Positions 54,416-63,440 of a stretch of DNA of 64,000 bases are shown here, piece by piece. Positions within the stretch are counted from its first letter, which is position 1, and every line of letters starts with the position of its first letter. Source of the stretch: JAFAHS01 sp046728175 (GTDB lineage Bacteria > Desulfobacterota > Binatia > Binatales > Binataceae). The notes beneath the pieces are model-generated. The model made no database searches and had not been told where the DNA came from. It saw only the letters and a program-made list of their open reading frames with translations. The translations under genes were made by a program, and so were the position numbers. The stretch lies in NCBI GenBank assembly GCA_046728175.1, contig JBKPEA010000003.1, positions 1 to 64,000 on the forward strand, given 5' to 3'.

Positions 54416-56521
54416 ATGAATCAGCACGTCACCCGACAGATTCTCTGGAACATCCCGGTCCCCTTCATCGTCCTGATGTATGGGCTGCTGGTCGTGCTGA
54501 TCGCCTGCTACGCGTGGGCGGCGGTCAAGTGGTTCAGGATGATCCGGTTGGGGGCCGCCGAGAATCGCCTCGACCAGCTTCCACAGCGGGTCTTTCTTGC
54601 GTTGCGTGATGCGTTTGGCCAGGGCTACGTGGTGCGCGAGTCGTGGGGCTGGATGCACTATGCGTTCTACGTCGGCTTCGTAGGATTGTTCATCGGCACC
54701 ACCATCGTTCTGATCAACAGCGATCTGCGTGAATTGCTCGCGCTGTTCGGGCTGAATCTCTACTTCTACTACGGCGACTTTTACCTGGTGTTCAAAGCCG
54801 CGATGGACACCTTCTTCCTGGTGCTTATCCTGGGGGTGCTGGCAGAGGGCGCGCGGCGCCGGGTGCGCAAGCCCAGCATCCTTAGCCCGACGCCGCCCGA
54901 GAAGGTCAACAACAACCTGGAGAATCGGCTTGGCTACTGGTTCCCGATGACGATGATGGTGCTGGTCGCGATTACGGGCCTGATGCTCGAAGGCGCACGC
55001 ATCAACGCGGCCCAGCCGCAGTTCACCGAATGGGCTTACGTGGGTCGCGTCATCGGCAGAATCGAGGGCGGGCTCGGCGCGGGCCCCACCTATCACCGCT
55101 GGCTCTGGATGGTACACGTGCTGTTGGTCTACGTGCTGCTGGCGTGTTTTGCATTCACCAAGCTGCGGCACCTGGTTTTGGGACCGCTGAATCTGTTCTT
55201 CCGCAACCTCGGTCCGCGCGGCCGGTTGGCGCCCATCAAGGATTTCGAGAGTGCCGAGACCTTCGGCGTTTCGCAGGTGGAGCAGTACACCTGGAAGCAG
55301 TTGCTCGACATGTCGGCGTGCCTCGAATGCGGGCGCTGCACGATCAACTGCCCGACTGTGAACACCGGCAAGGTACTCAACCCGAAATTCCTGGTTATCG
55401 AACAGCGCGAACACCTGCTGCAAAAGGCGCCCGCGCTGCTCGCCGCGCGGGCGGCGACGGCCAACGGCGCGGGCACCGAGGCGCCGGCGTGGAGCGGCCC
55501 CGACATGATCACCCAAGTCGCGACGGAAGCTGCGGTGTGGGGTTGTACCTCCTGTGGATGGTGTGAAGAAGGATGCCCGGTCGGCATCGAGCATATCCAG
55601 CGCATCGTCGATATGCGTCGCTACCAGGTCCTGATGGAGAGCAAGTTTCCGACCGAAGCGACTAGCGCGTTCAAGGGGATCGAAAACCAGGGCAATCCCT
55701 GGGGTCTGGCGGCCGAGAAGCGGGCCGACTGGGCGCAAGGGCTTGAGATTCCGGAGATGGCCGAGGTTGAGAACCCGGCGGACCTGGACGTGCTGTACTG
55801 GGTCGGATGCGCGGGATCGTACGATGAACGTAATCAAAAGGTGTCGCGCGCGTTTGCTTCGCTGATGAAGCAGGCCGGAGTGCGGTTCGGAATTCTCGGC
55901 AAAGAGGAAATGTGCACGGGAGACCCGGCACGGCGCCTCGGCAACGAGTACCTGTACGCCACCGTGGTGCAGCAGAATGTTGAGACCTTAAATCGTTACA
56001 AGCCGCGGCGCGTCGTGACGCAGTGCCCCCATTGCTTTCACAATCTCAAGAACGAATATCCGGATTTCGGCGGTAACTATAACGTCATGCACGAGGCGGA
56101 ATTTTTCGCCGAGCTGGTGCGGGCCGGACGCCTGAAACCCAAGGAAGTGTTGCGCGCGCGCGTCACCTATCACGATCCCTGCTACATGGCGCGACACAAT
56201 CGCCAATGGGATGGCGCGCGCGAGGCACTGCGTGCGATTCCCGGTGCGGAAATCGCCGAGGTCGATCAGTCGAAGAATCGCACCTTCTGCTGCGGTGCGG
56301 GCGGTGGGTGCTTCTGGAAGGAAGAACACGAAGGGACCCGCATCAATCAGAAGCGTTTCGATCAGCTGAGCGAGGCGAAACCCGAGTGCGTCGCGGTCGG
56401 ATGCCCGTTCTGCATGACCATGATCGAGGATGCGGTGAAATCGCGTTCGCTGGAAGAATCGGTGCGGGTTCGCGACTTGGCGGAGATCATGGCCGAGGCA
56501 ACCGGGGCACAAAAGAAGTAA
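54416..56521 (+). CDS. membrane Fe-S oxidoreductase, ETF:quinone type (EMO-like)
   Basis: A 701-residue protein with about five N-terminal membrane helices (residues ~15-270, NarI-like heme/quinone part), then two [4Fe-4S] ferredoxin motifs, CLECGRCTINCP and CTSCGWCEEGCP. Two CCG domains follow, with QCPHCFHNL and FCCGAGGGCFW. This layout is that of membrane FeS oxidoreductases (DUF224) that pass electrons from electron-transfer flavoprotein to menaquinone in beta-oxidising bacteria. The acyl-CoA dehydrogenase in this window would need such an outlet. etfAB were not seen. ATG 54416 begins the protein; a longer frame upstream lacks support. Confidence 0.88.
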   Translation: MNQHVTRQILWNIPVPFIVLMYGLLVVLIACYAWAAVKWFRMIRLGAAENRLDQLPQRVFLALRDAFGQGYVVRESWGWMHYAFYVGFVGLFIGTTIVLINSDLRELLALFGLNLYFYYGDFYLVFKAAMDTFFLVLILGVLAEGARRRVRKPSILSPTPPEKVNNNLENRLGYWFPMTMMVLVAITGLMLEGARINAAQPQFTEWAYVGRVIGRIEGGLGAGPTYHRWLWMVHVLLVYVLLACFAFTKLRHLVLGPLNLFFRNLGPRGRLAPIKDFESAETFGVSQVEQYTWKQLLDMSACLECGRCTINCPTVNTGKVLNPKFLVIEQREHLLQKAPALLAARAATANGAGTEAPAWSGPDMITQVATEAAVWGCTSCGWCEEGCPVGIEHIQRIVDMRRYQVLMESKFPTEATSAFKGIENQGNPWGLAAEKRADWAQGLEIPEMAEVENPADLDVLYWVGCAGSYDERNQKVSRAFASLMKQAGVRFGILGKEEMCTGDPARRLGNEYLYATVVQQNVETLNRYKPRRVVTQCPHCFHNLKNEYPDFGGNYNVMHEAEFFAELVRAGRLKPKEVLRARVTYHDPCYMARHNRQWDGAREALRAIPGAEIAEVDQSKNRTFCCGAGGGCFWKEEHEGTRINQKRFDQLSEAKPECVAVGCPFCMTMIEDAVKSRSLEESVRVRDLAEIMAEATGAQKK

Positions 56522-56586
56522 CGGACAGAACTCCAAAGCTTGCGCAGATGATTCTGTCTGGTCGTGCGAAAAGCTGCAGCGTTGTT

Positions 56587-57402
56587 ATGGGCTTGGAACT
56601 TCATCCTTATAACCACCGGTTTGAGTGGACGCCGGTACGAGGGCCGTTTCGGCGCATCACCCAGGCGCAGGCGGATTCCTTCAACCGGCGCGGGTTTTTC
56701 GTGTTGGAAAACGCGCTCGATTCGGAGATGGTCGCCCGCGCGATCGAAGCCATCCGGCCGTGGGAAGCGAAGGTGGAGGCGTCGTTGCGGGCTACCCCCG
56801 GCCGGCGGATGTTTATCGCCGAGGCCGAGGGAATCAGCTTCACGGTCCATCTGGTAAAGCGCTCACAGGTGCTGCGCGAACTTTCGGCGGCGCCGGTTTT
56901 CGCAGACCTGTGTCACGACCTGATCGGTCCCGACGTGCGCCTTTATTGGGACCAGGCGGTCTACAAAAAGCCCGAGTACCCGAAGCCGTTCCCTTGGCAT
57001 CAGGACAATGGCTACACCTATATCGAGCCACAGGCGTATCTGACCTGCTGGGTCGCTTTGAGCGATGCGACCGAACGGAACGGATGCCCGTGGGTCGTTC
57101 CGGGTGGGCATCTGCGGGGAACGCTAAAGCATCACCTGACCGAGCTCGGGTGGGTGTGCCGGGACGAAGATGGGCCGGAGGCTATTGCGGCGCCGGTGCA
57201 TGCCGGCGGTGCGGTGGTACTCTCTTCGCTGATGCCGCATCGAACCGGACCCAACCTCACGCAGGAAATACGCCAGGCGTACATCCTGCAATATGCGCCC
57301 GAGGGGGCACGCGTGGCGGAATCTAACGCGCCGTGCAACGCGCCTGACCGCCAATACTTCGTGTTGCGGGGTGGCGCGCGAGTCGCGCCCCCACCGCTCT
57401 GA
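56587..57402 (+). CDS. phytanoyl-CoA dioxygenase (PhyH) family protein
   Basis: A 271-residue Fe(II)/2-oxoglutarate oxygenase of the PhyH family. The metal ligands are His and Asp in FPWHQDNGYTY and the later His in MPHRTGPNLT, followed by the Arg for 2-oxoglutarate near YILQYAPEG. Family members hydroxylate acyl-CoAs or other substrates, so the reaction is not fixed. Two starts are possible: ATG 56587 (used here) or ATG 56548; neither has a strong ribosome-binding site. It follows the Fe-S oxidoreductase by 65 bases. Confidence 0.85.
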   Translation: MGLELHPYNHRFEWTPVRGPFRRITQAQADSFNRRGFFVLENALDSEMVARAIEAIRPWEAKVEASLRATPGRRMFIAEAEGISFTVHLVKRSQVLRELSAAPVFADLCHDLIGPDVRLYWDQAVYKKPEYPKPFPWHQDNGYTYIEPQAYLTCWVALSDATERNGCPWVVPGGHLRGTLKHHLTELGWVCRDEDGPEAIAAPVHAGGAVVLSSLMPHRTGPNLTQEIRQAYILQYAPEGARVAESNAPCNAPDRQYFVLRGGARVAPPPL

Positions 57403-57467
57403 TCAGATATCCCGCAGCCTTCCGGAAACCTGAGCCTCAGGCGGCGTAGCTGCGGTTTTCACCGCGC

Positions 57468-58430
57468 TTATTGCTTCAAGTCCGCAAGAAACTCCAACAG
57501 TGCCGCGTTTACCTCGAGCGGCTTCTCCTGTTGGGTCCAATGCCCCGCGCCCTTGACCAGCACCGTTCTGCGCAGGTTGGGGACCCATTCCTTCATGCCT
57601 TCGGCCATCTCCGGGCGCAGGACTACATCGAGCTCGGCGGTAATCATCAGCGCCGGCTGAGTGATGCGCTGTGGGAGGCCCGCGCTGTCTTCCCAGTTCT
57701 GGTCGATATTACGGTACCAATTTAGACCGCCACGAAAACCGGTCTTCGTGAACGCTCGCATGAAGACCTCGAAATCCTCGTCGGTGAGAAATTTGCCGTG
57801 CGGACGATCCGGAAGGCGGTCGAGAAGGCCCCCGCCGGCGGCGCCAAACACGCCCGGAGGGGCAGCGCGCATCGCGGCCGGGTCGAGCTTGGGCGGGTCC
57901 TGGTAGAAGCCGCGCAACGTGCGCGACACCTCGCGCTCAAGTTCGGCCTCTGCAATCCCGGGAGTCTGGAAATAGAGAACATAGTGAAAATTGCCTCCGG
58001 CCATCTGCCGCATCAGCTCGGTTGGTTTCAGCGCGGCGCGCGGCAGGAAGGGCGTGTTGATGCCGACGACGCGCCCGATGCGCTCGGGAAACATGAGCGC
58101 CGCGTTCCACGCGGTCATCCCGCCCCAATCGTGACCCACGATGGTGCAGGTGCGCAGGTTCAGCGCATCGAGCATGCCGATGATGTCGGCGGCGATTTGC
58201 TTCTGGCTGTACGCGCCAATCGGCGCCGGACAATCGGTGTCGCCGTAGCCGCGCTGGTCGGGCGCGATCGCGCGGAAACCGGCCTCGGCGAGCGCCTTAA
58301 TCTGATGCCGCCACGAGTACCAGAGTTCTGGGAAGCCGTGGCACATTACGACCGGGCTACCCTCGCCGGACTCAGCCACGTGCATCTTGATTCGGTTGGT
58401 CTTTACGAAGTGATGCGTGATTTCGGGCAT
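57468..58430 (-). CDS. alpha/beta hydrolase, epoxide hydrolase-like
   Basis: A 320-residue alpha/beta hydrolase of the soluble epoxide hydrolase branch. The oxyanion loop is CHGFPELWYSWRHQ, RGYGDTDCP follows, and the nucleophile Asp lies in GHDWGGMTAWN. The catalytic His is in GAGHWTQQEKP near the end. The Asp nucleophile plus the cap tyrosines suggest an epoxide hydrolase, though dehalogenases have a related plan. GGAGGG lies seven bases before ATG 58430. It is read toward the PhyH gene and may detoxify epoxides. Confidence 0.87.
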   Translation of the reverse strand: MPEITHHFVKTNRIKMHVAESGEGSPVVMCHGFPELWYSWRHQIKALAEAGFRAIAPDQRGYGDTDCPAPIGAYSQKQIAADIIGMLDALNLRTCTIVGHDWGGMTAWNAALMFPERIGRVVGINTPFLPRAALKPTELMRQMAGGNFHYVLYFQTPGIAEAELEREVSRTLRGFYQDPPKLDPAAMRAAPPGVFGAAGGGLLDRLPDRPHGKFLTDEDFEVFMRAFTKTGFRGGLNWYRNIDQNWEDSAGLPQRITQPALMITAELDVVLRPEMAEGMKEWVPNLRRTVLVKGAGHWTQQEKPLEVNAALLEFLADLKQ

Positions 58431-58746
58431 CTCGGACCTCCCTCCTCGCGGGGCACCCAAATCATGCGCAAATCGGACGCGTGAGACCAGCGTGTTCGGC
58501 TCCGACGTCTTAAGAGTCGATCCTGATTGGGTTCATCACAAAGAGTACAAGGGCACGAAGCTGCGCACCTGCGACACATTCGCGAGAAAACCTTAAGGAG
58601 GGAGAGTCTCTGCGCTTCATCTGCGTAGCTGCGCTCGCGGTCGCTCAGATAGACATTGTGGACCCATAACGGTTTGACATTCCGCGGCGGTCCGCCTTAT
58701 GTTCGAATGCTAATCTCAAAGTTCAGGAAGGGCGGAGGTGCCCACC
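58431..58746 (+). other. 316-bp divergent intergenic region
   Basis: Between the epoxide-hydrolase-like and ferritin-like genes. Besides the promoter at 58674-58703 it holds a likeness of the repeat seen at 35151-35240 (CACAAAGAGTACAAGGGCACGAAG at 58538-58561) and a purine-rich stretch (AAGGAGGGAGAG). No coding frame was seen. Confidence 0.45.
58674..58703 (+). promoter_or_regulatory. sigma70-type promoter of the ferritin-like gene
   Basis: TTGACA (58674-58679) and TATGTT (58698-58703) are 18 bases apart, 43 bases before the ATG of the ferritin-like gene. The spacer holds GGCGGTCCGCC, a small palindrome. The -35 is a perfect consensus. Confidence 0.6.
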
Positions 58747-59388
58747 ATGAGCCGTGATTTTGAATTCAAAGCGCTACTGCGCGCGTACCGAAGCGGAGTC
58801 ATCAGCCAGCAGACTTTCGAGAGCGAAATCGCGATGCTCGAGAACGGCGGCAAGATGGCCACCGGCAACGGGGGCGGATTCAGGGCCTTCGGCCGCACCT
58901 ACAAGAGCGAGCGCGACGCTATAGTAAGCTTCATCGACAAAGTCCGCGCGGGCGAGGCGAACGGTGGACAGGCTTTCGCCGCGTGGGCTGAAGTCTGCAC
59001 CACTGATTGCATCAAGACCGGCATCCGCATGATCGCCGAGCGCGAGGCCTATCATTCGCGAGTATTCGCGAAGCGGCTGTCGGAACTGGGCGGCCAGCCG
59101 CGTGCGGAGAACACCGAAGACGGGCGCAAGTTCACTGCCTATCTTGGCGATCCAAACATCGCGGACAACGTGAAGCTGCTCAAATTTGTCGAGCGCGTGG
59201 GTAAGCCCGAGGATGCGATCAAACCGATCTGCGATTTCGTCGCGCTCATCAAGGAAGACCTGGGCACCAAGGAAGCGTTGCGACTGTTCGCCGAGGATGA
59301 ACTGTCGTCGACGAAATGGATCTACGAATCGTGCGCCGCGCTGAACGCTCCGGCGAACAAGTCCAAGGAGGACTCGGCCTCGATGTAG
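58747..59388 (+). CDS. ferritin-like protein
   Basis: A 213-residue, all-helical protein that looks like a ferritin-like four-helix bundle. The possible metal-site motifs are EREAYHSRVF (ExxxH) near residue 99 and EDELSSTKWIY near 177, each one on a helix. The first 40 residues read like a small helical leader (FKALLRAYRSGVISQQTFESEI). GGAGG lies eight bases before ATG 58747; a GTG nine bases earlier is less likely. It has its own promoter and terminator, so it is a single-gene unit. An iron or oxidative-stress role is inferred from the fold only. Confidence 0.75.
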   Translation: MSRDFEFKALLRAYRSGVISQQTFESEIAMLENGGKMATGNGGGFRAFGRTYKSERDAIVSFIDKVRAGEANGGQAFAAWAEVCTTDCIKTGIRMIAEREAYHSRVFAKRLSELGGQPRAENTEDGRKFTAYLGDPNIADNVKLLKFVERVGKPEDAIKPICDFVALIKEDLGTKEALRLFAEDELSSTKWIYESCAALNAPANKSKEDSASM

Positions 59389-59415
59389 GCGGGCGCTCTT
59401 CCCATGGAATTTAGG

Positions 59416-59448
59416 GAGCGGGACCGGAAACGGTCCCGCTCATTTTTT
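59416..59448 (+). terminator. intrinsic terminator
   Basis: An 11-bp perfect stem, GAGCGGGACCG/CGGTCCCGCTC, closes a GAAA tetraloop and is followed by ATTTTTT, 28 bases after the ferritin-like gene's stop. A textbook Rho-independent terminator. Confidence 0.9.
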
Positions 59449-59600
59449 GTAGCCCGCGCGGGTCGCGCCGACATGTTGGTAGGGCCCGCCCTCACCAACG
59501 CTCGCGCCGCGCGCCTGTTGCCAGGCGAACGCTTCGATGATTTGGGCGGAGGCCGGGTGGCGAAAGCTGTTCGCCGTCACGCAAGAGTTGAAGCCCCGGG

Positions 59601-60374
59601 TCACTTCGCAGGAGGCGGCGCCGGTGCTGGGGCCTTGGCCTGGCCCGCCGGCGGCATTCCCAGGGTTCGCTGGGCGTAGCCCTTTGGCACCGTGAAGGTA
59701 TCCGCCGCCAGGTTCTTGGCCTCGAGCTTGGTTACCTCGGTCTTGGTCGTCACCGGCTTCATCTTCGCCAGCTGTTGTTGAAGCCTCTGCGCCTGCTCCG
59801 GGGGCAGGTTCGGTAATTTCATCGTGTTCATGTTAACCGTGGAGTCCGACGCCAGGGGGATGCCGTCGGGAGTATTGCTCTCCGGAACCACCGACTTAAG
59901 CTTCGTGGCCATCGCCTTCTGGAACGCGTTGAACTCCTTGGCGCCCGGCGCGCTGGTTGAGAAGCACTCGGTGACGGTGTAGTCGCCGCTCATCGATTGC
60001 CCGGTCCCCGTGTAGTCGGTGCATGAGTAGCCCAGCACCTTGCGGGTGGTGGTTCCCTTCTTGAAGTCCATCGCGCCGGCGGCATGCGCAACCGCCTGCG
60101 CCATCGGACCGGTGGGTGGAAACGGGAGCTGGAAGTAGCTGCTCTTGGAGGGATCGATCAGGTACATGACGCTGTTGTCCAGGTCGGTGATGATCTGGCG
60201 TTCGCCGGTAATCATCTTCTGCTTGTTGCCCTGAATCATGATGGTCTGTTCGCTCTTGCGCTCGCCAAACTGCCCGTTGGCGACTTGCTGCTGGGTAACC
60301 ACCACCCCGGCTCGGGCAGGGAGCGTGGATAGGGCTACGGCTACTGCGGCCGCGGCAAATGAAAGCGTTTTCAT
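59601..60374 (-). CDS. secreted DUF4412-like protein
   Basis: A 257-residue protein with a signal peptide (cleavage after LPARA, near residue 22). The body begins VVVTQQQVANGQFGERKSEQ and includes MYLIDPSKSSYFQLPFPP, then GYSCTDYTGTGQSMSGDYTVTEC, a pattern I link to DUF4412 and LolA-like periplasmic proteins; two cysteines may form a disulfide. It ends in an Ala/Pro tail. The HpnL-like gene lies upstream on the same strand, so both may be in one operon. Role unknown. Confidence 0.75.
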   Translation of the reverse strand: MKTLSFAAAAVAVALSTLPARAGVVVTQQQVANGQFGERKSEQTIMIQGNKQKMITGERQIITDLDNSVMYLIDPSKSSYFQLPFPPTGPMAQAVAHAAGAMDFKKGTTTRKVLGYSCTDYTGTGQSMSGDYTVTECFSTSAPGAKEFNAFQKAMATKLKSVVPESNTPDGIPLASDSTVNMNTMKLPNLPPEQAQRLQQQLAKMKPVTTKTEVTKLEAKNLAADTFTVPKGYAQRTLGMPPAGQAKAPAPAPPPAK

Positions 60375-60379
60375 GGCTG

Positions 60380-61426
60380 CTACTCTCCTTGCGCCTGTCG
60401 AACTTTTAGTACCTCTGCGGCCAGGATGTTGATGGCGTCGGTAGTATCTTGCCCTCTTTCTACAACGATTCGATGTATCATCAGGCTGAGCAGGCCGAGC
60501 AGCACCCAGACCATCTCCTTCACGCGCCGCAGAAACCCGATGGCAAACCCGACCCCGGCACGATAGCCCAGCATCGCGAGAATCAGAGCCTTGCCACCTT
60601 CCTGGCTGACGAGCTTGGCGGGAATCAGAAAGGTTGCACGCTCCAGCAGCAGGCCCACGCCGTCCACCAGCAATGCGAGGCGCAGCGAGTCCGGTTGATG
60701 AAGCAGGTACAGGAGCAGGTAAATTTCAATCGGCCCCAGACTCCAAGCCACCAAATAGCACAGGGTGGCAACAAAAAACCGCGTGCGATGCTTGGCGTAG
60801 AACTCCAGCAGGAGGCCGTCGGCCTCGTCTGCTGCGAGCCTGATTTGCTCGCTCTGAGCGCCACCGATGTGCAGACGGGTGGCGGCCCGCCATAGATGCG
60901 TAAACGGGCGCTTTTGCTGGACGAAAAAGAAGCCCACCGCCAGCAAAAGCGCGATCGCAAAGCCTCCCACGATGGGCCAAAACAAGCGGGCGCCGGCTGG
61001 AATCAAGTTCAAGGAGACCAGGATCGCCAGCGTGATGAACCCGATCTGGCCGATCACCTCAGCCAGCGCGGCGATCACCACGGTGGCCAGGCCAAAGGAC
61101 ATCTTGAGCTTGTGCCGGACCATCATGGCCATCACGAATTGACCGCCTATTTGTGCCGAGGGCGTGATGTAGTCAATTGCCTCTCCCGCGATGCGGCTGA
61201 ACAAGAGCTGCGCCATTCCCAGCGAAGGCGGACAGTCGTAGATCGTGATGCGCCATCCGACCGTGTTCACGACGCGCGCAACGCCCTCGAGCGAAATGGT
61301 CAGCGCAAGACCCCATCCCGCCAGCTGCAAATAGGAGAGGATCTGGGTGGGACCGAAGTGGGCCAGGAACCAGGCGTAAAAGACGAGCGAAAGAACGATA
61401 AGGATGGTTTCGACGCGGCGCATCAA
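60380..61426 (-). CDS. HpnL/LPG-synthase-TM-like membrane protein
   Basis: A 348-residue protein with about eight hydrophobic helices, of the lysylphosphatidylglycerol-synthase membrane-domain (UPF0104) family. LQLAGWGLALTISLEGVARV, the GEAIDYITPSAQIGGQF segment with PSAQIGG, and LLLERATFLIPAKLVSQEGG are its marks; HpnL carries the same kind of motifs. HpnL is tied to hopanoid transport in some bacteria, but no hopanoid genes lie here. It is followed after five bases by the secreted DUF4412-like gene, so the pair is likely one operon. Function not fixed. Confidence 0.85.
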   Translation of the reverse strand: MMRRVETILIVLSLVFYAWFLAHFGPTQILSYLQLAGWGLALTISLEGVARVVNTVGWRITIYDCPPSLGMAQLLFSRIAGEAIDYITPSAQIGGQFVMAMMVRHKLKMSFGLATVVIAALAEVIGQIGFITLAILVSLNLIPAGARLFWPIVGGFAIALLLAVGFFFVQQKRPFTHLWRAATRLHIGGAQSEQIRLAADEADGLLLEFYAKHRTRFFVATLCYLVAWSLGPIEIYLLLYLLHQPDSLRLALLVDGVGLLLERATFLIPAKLVSQEGGKALILAMLGYRAGVGFAIGFLRRVKEMVWVLLGLLSLMIHRIVVERGQDTTDAINILAAEVLKVRQAQGE

Positions 61427-61651
61427 ACGAGGAAAGGCGCCGAAACCCCAAAAAGCGCGGCGCTATGATGCCATTGTTTCAGCGATGCGGTGCATGCGCA
61501 ACCCAGCATCTCGCGTTGACAGTCGCTGGTACAGGAAGCGACAATTCGGCTAATTGATGAGAATGCTTCGTGCGATCGACGGCGAGCGATTCGAGACCTT
61601 CCGCTGCAGTTCGCCGCCGATTTCAGGACCGGGGGCAGGCTGAATCCCGCA

Positions 61652-62413
61652 ATGGGATTGCATCGGGTCATTCGCCGCTACCAAAAAAAAGGCGGCCGAG
61701 CCGCGTTCCGGTACCTGTGGCGGCTGCAGAAAAACAATCTTATCCGGGTGGCAAACCTGGTTGGACCAGCGCGCAGGCAGTGCCCGTGCTGCGGATGGAG
61801 CGGGATGCGTTTCCTTGACTACGCGGGCCACCGCCAGAACGGCATCATTTGCCCGCGCTGCGGCAGCCATCCGCGCCATCGGGCGCTGTGGACCTACCTG
61901 GCCGACCAATTGGCACGTCTTGAGTCGGGAAGCGCGATCCTCCATCTCTCCGCCGAACATAACCTGATGCCGGTATTCAAGCGCCGTGACGACCTTCGCT
62001 ACGTTACCAGCGATCTAAAGCTGAAAAGTGCGATGGTGCGCGCGGACGCCACGCACCTGCCGTTTCAGTCGAATTCGTTCCGGATGATTGTATCGAGCCA
62101 CATGCTGGAACACATCGAGAACGATCGCGCCGTGATCGCAGAGTTCGCGCGGACCTTGACGCCGGGCGGGGAGGCGATCGTGATGGTGCCGACGCGGCCC
62201 GACTGGCGAATGGCCGGGACCCGGGAATTCGGCGCGCCGGACCCGCGGGAGGGTCATTGGCGGCTGTATGGATGCGATTTTACACAGCGCCTGCGGGCAT
62301 CGGGACTGGAAGATCGCACGATACCGACGGCTGAATTGGCCTGCGCGGATACATGCGAACTGATGGACGACGCAATCTTCATCGCTCGCAAGCCTTTGCC
62401 CCATGCATCGTGA
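61652..62413 (+). CDS. class I SAM methyltransferase with zinc-ribbon
   Basis: A 253-residue methyltransferase. A short zinc ribbon, CPCCGW...CPRCGS (about 48-75), precedes the SAM fold, where ILHLSAEHNLM takes the place of motif I, and YVTSDL, ADATHLPFQSNSFRMIVSSHMLEHI (motifs II-IV) follow. The C-terminus has a short lid (GHWRLYGCDF). Glycine loops of motif I are weak, so the cofactor site is unusual. The gene reads away from the HpnL-like gene. Similar zinc-ribbon methyltransferases occur with surface-sugar genes; none are visible here. Target unknown. Confidence 0.82.
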   Translation: MGLHRVIRRYQKKGGRAAFRYLWRLQKNNLIRVANLVGPARRQCPCCGWSGMRFLDYAGHRQNGIICPRCGSHPRHRALWTYLADQLARLESGSAILHLSAEHNLMPVFKRRDDLRYVTSDLKLKSAMVRADATHLPFQSNSFRMIVSSHMLEHIENDRAVIAEFARTLTPGGEAIVMVPTRPDWRMAGTREFGAPDPREGHWRLYGCDFTQRLRASGLEDRTIPTAELACADTCELMDDAIFIARKPLPHAS

Positions 62414-62610
62414 TTTCGGACGACTGAGAGGTGGCGTTTCCGCGACCGGCTCAGCAACTCGGCACCTGCCGCGGGCTTTATAATAATTGGGCTGTCAAAT
62501 GGCCCGAGATTTATACAGGAGGCGCGTGGTAGCCGGTTGCCTCCATTTGGAGACCTTGGGGTCGGTTGCACAGGGAAATCTGTCGCGCGGGCGAAAGGTT
62601 GAGCACGCAG

Positions 62611-63363
62611 TCAGCCAGCACCCAGCATCGACTGGGCAACTTCCAGCGAGACCAGGCGCGCGATCAGGATGGCCAGGTACATCTGCCCCGTCACCGATTC
62701 CAAAACTGAAAGGGCCCGCGCGGCGTCAGAGCTGGGCGCGATATCGCCGAAGCCGGTCGTCGTGAGACAGACAAAGCTATAGTAGAAGAAATTGTGCATC
62801 GACATGAACATCGGCAAGGCCTGCGAATGGACGAGCAATACCCTGCTGAACGAACCGGGATGTTCCATCGCCACGACCGCGAACAAGAAGGCCCACGCCA
62901 GCCCCATCAGCAAGTAAGCGCAGATTGCCGCGCTGATCGTGTCCAGGGTGACGCGCTTGACGCTGAATAGTTCGCGCACCACGCCTACGATCGTGATGAA
63001 GATAAATGCGCTGGCGGACAAAGCGGCGAAGACCTCGAGTTCCGGAGTGCGATACCAATGAAGTACCCAGCGGGTCACGAACGCCGGCACCATCAGCAGT
63101 AGTCCTACGGTGAAGTAGGCCGGCGACAGATTCAGCGTGTATAGAGCGGCCAGTAGAACAAGCGAAATCGACGAGCTGGCGAGCCCCTGGGCGAGCCGGT
63201 GACCGGCGAACATCGGCTCCCCGACAATCATCAGCAGGACCAGGAACAGCAGCACCGTGTAGCGACCGGGCCAATTGCGCCGACGCAAGCCGAGCGCTTC
63301 CCACAGCCGATTGGAGTCGGGTTTCGGCGTCGCCTCTGGCTGGTGAACACTGGTCTCGGCCAT
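62611..63363 (-). CDS. two-helix ion channel protein
   Basis: A 250-residue membrane protein with several N-terminal hydrophobic segments and a C-terminal pore module (helix, pore loop, helix). The filter reads LTTTGFGDIAPSS near residue 212; classical potassium channels have TVGYGD, so this is a divergent filter with TGFGD. FFYYSFVCLTTTGFGD fits the ion-channel-2 layout. Opening the gene are about 30 soluble residues. It converges with the methyltransferase gene. Ion choice is uncertain; potassium is the best guess. Confidence 0.8.
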   Translation of the reverse strand: MAETSVHQPEATPKPDSNRLWEALGLRRRNWPGRYTVLLFLVLLMIVGEPMFAGHRLAQGLASSSISLVLLAALYTLNLSPAYFTVGLLLMVPAFVTRWVLHWYRTPELEVFAALSASAFIFITIVGVVRELFSVKRVTLDTISAAICAYLLMGLAWAFLFAVVAMEHPGSFSRVLLVHSQALPMFMSMHNFFYYSFVCLTTTGFGDIAPSSDAARALSVLESVTGQMYLAILIARLVSLEVAQSMLGAG

Positions 63364-63440
63364 GGCTGAGCGCAGAGTTTACTCCCTTGCCGCCCAATAG
63401 GCAGTGCGGATGATCCACGAAAGCAGCCCCCTGGGCGCCC

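Noticed and set aside
54242..55837. Long antisense open frame over the Fe-S oxidoreductase
   Set aside because: His/Arg/Gln-rich with no domains; the sense frame has two ferredoxin motifs and CCG domains.
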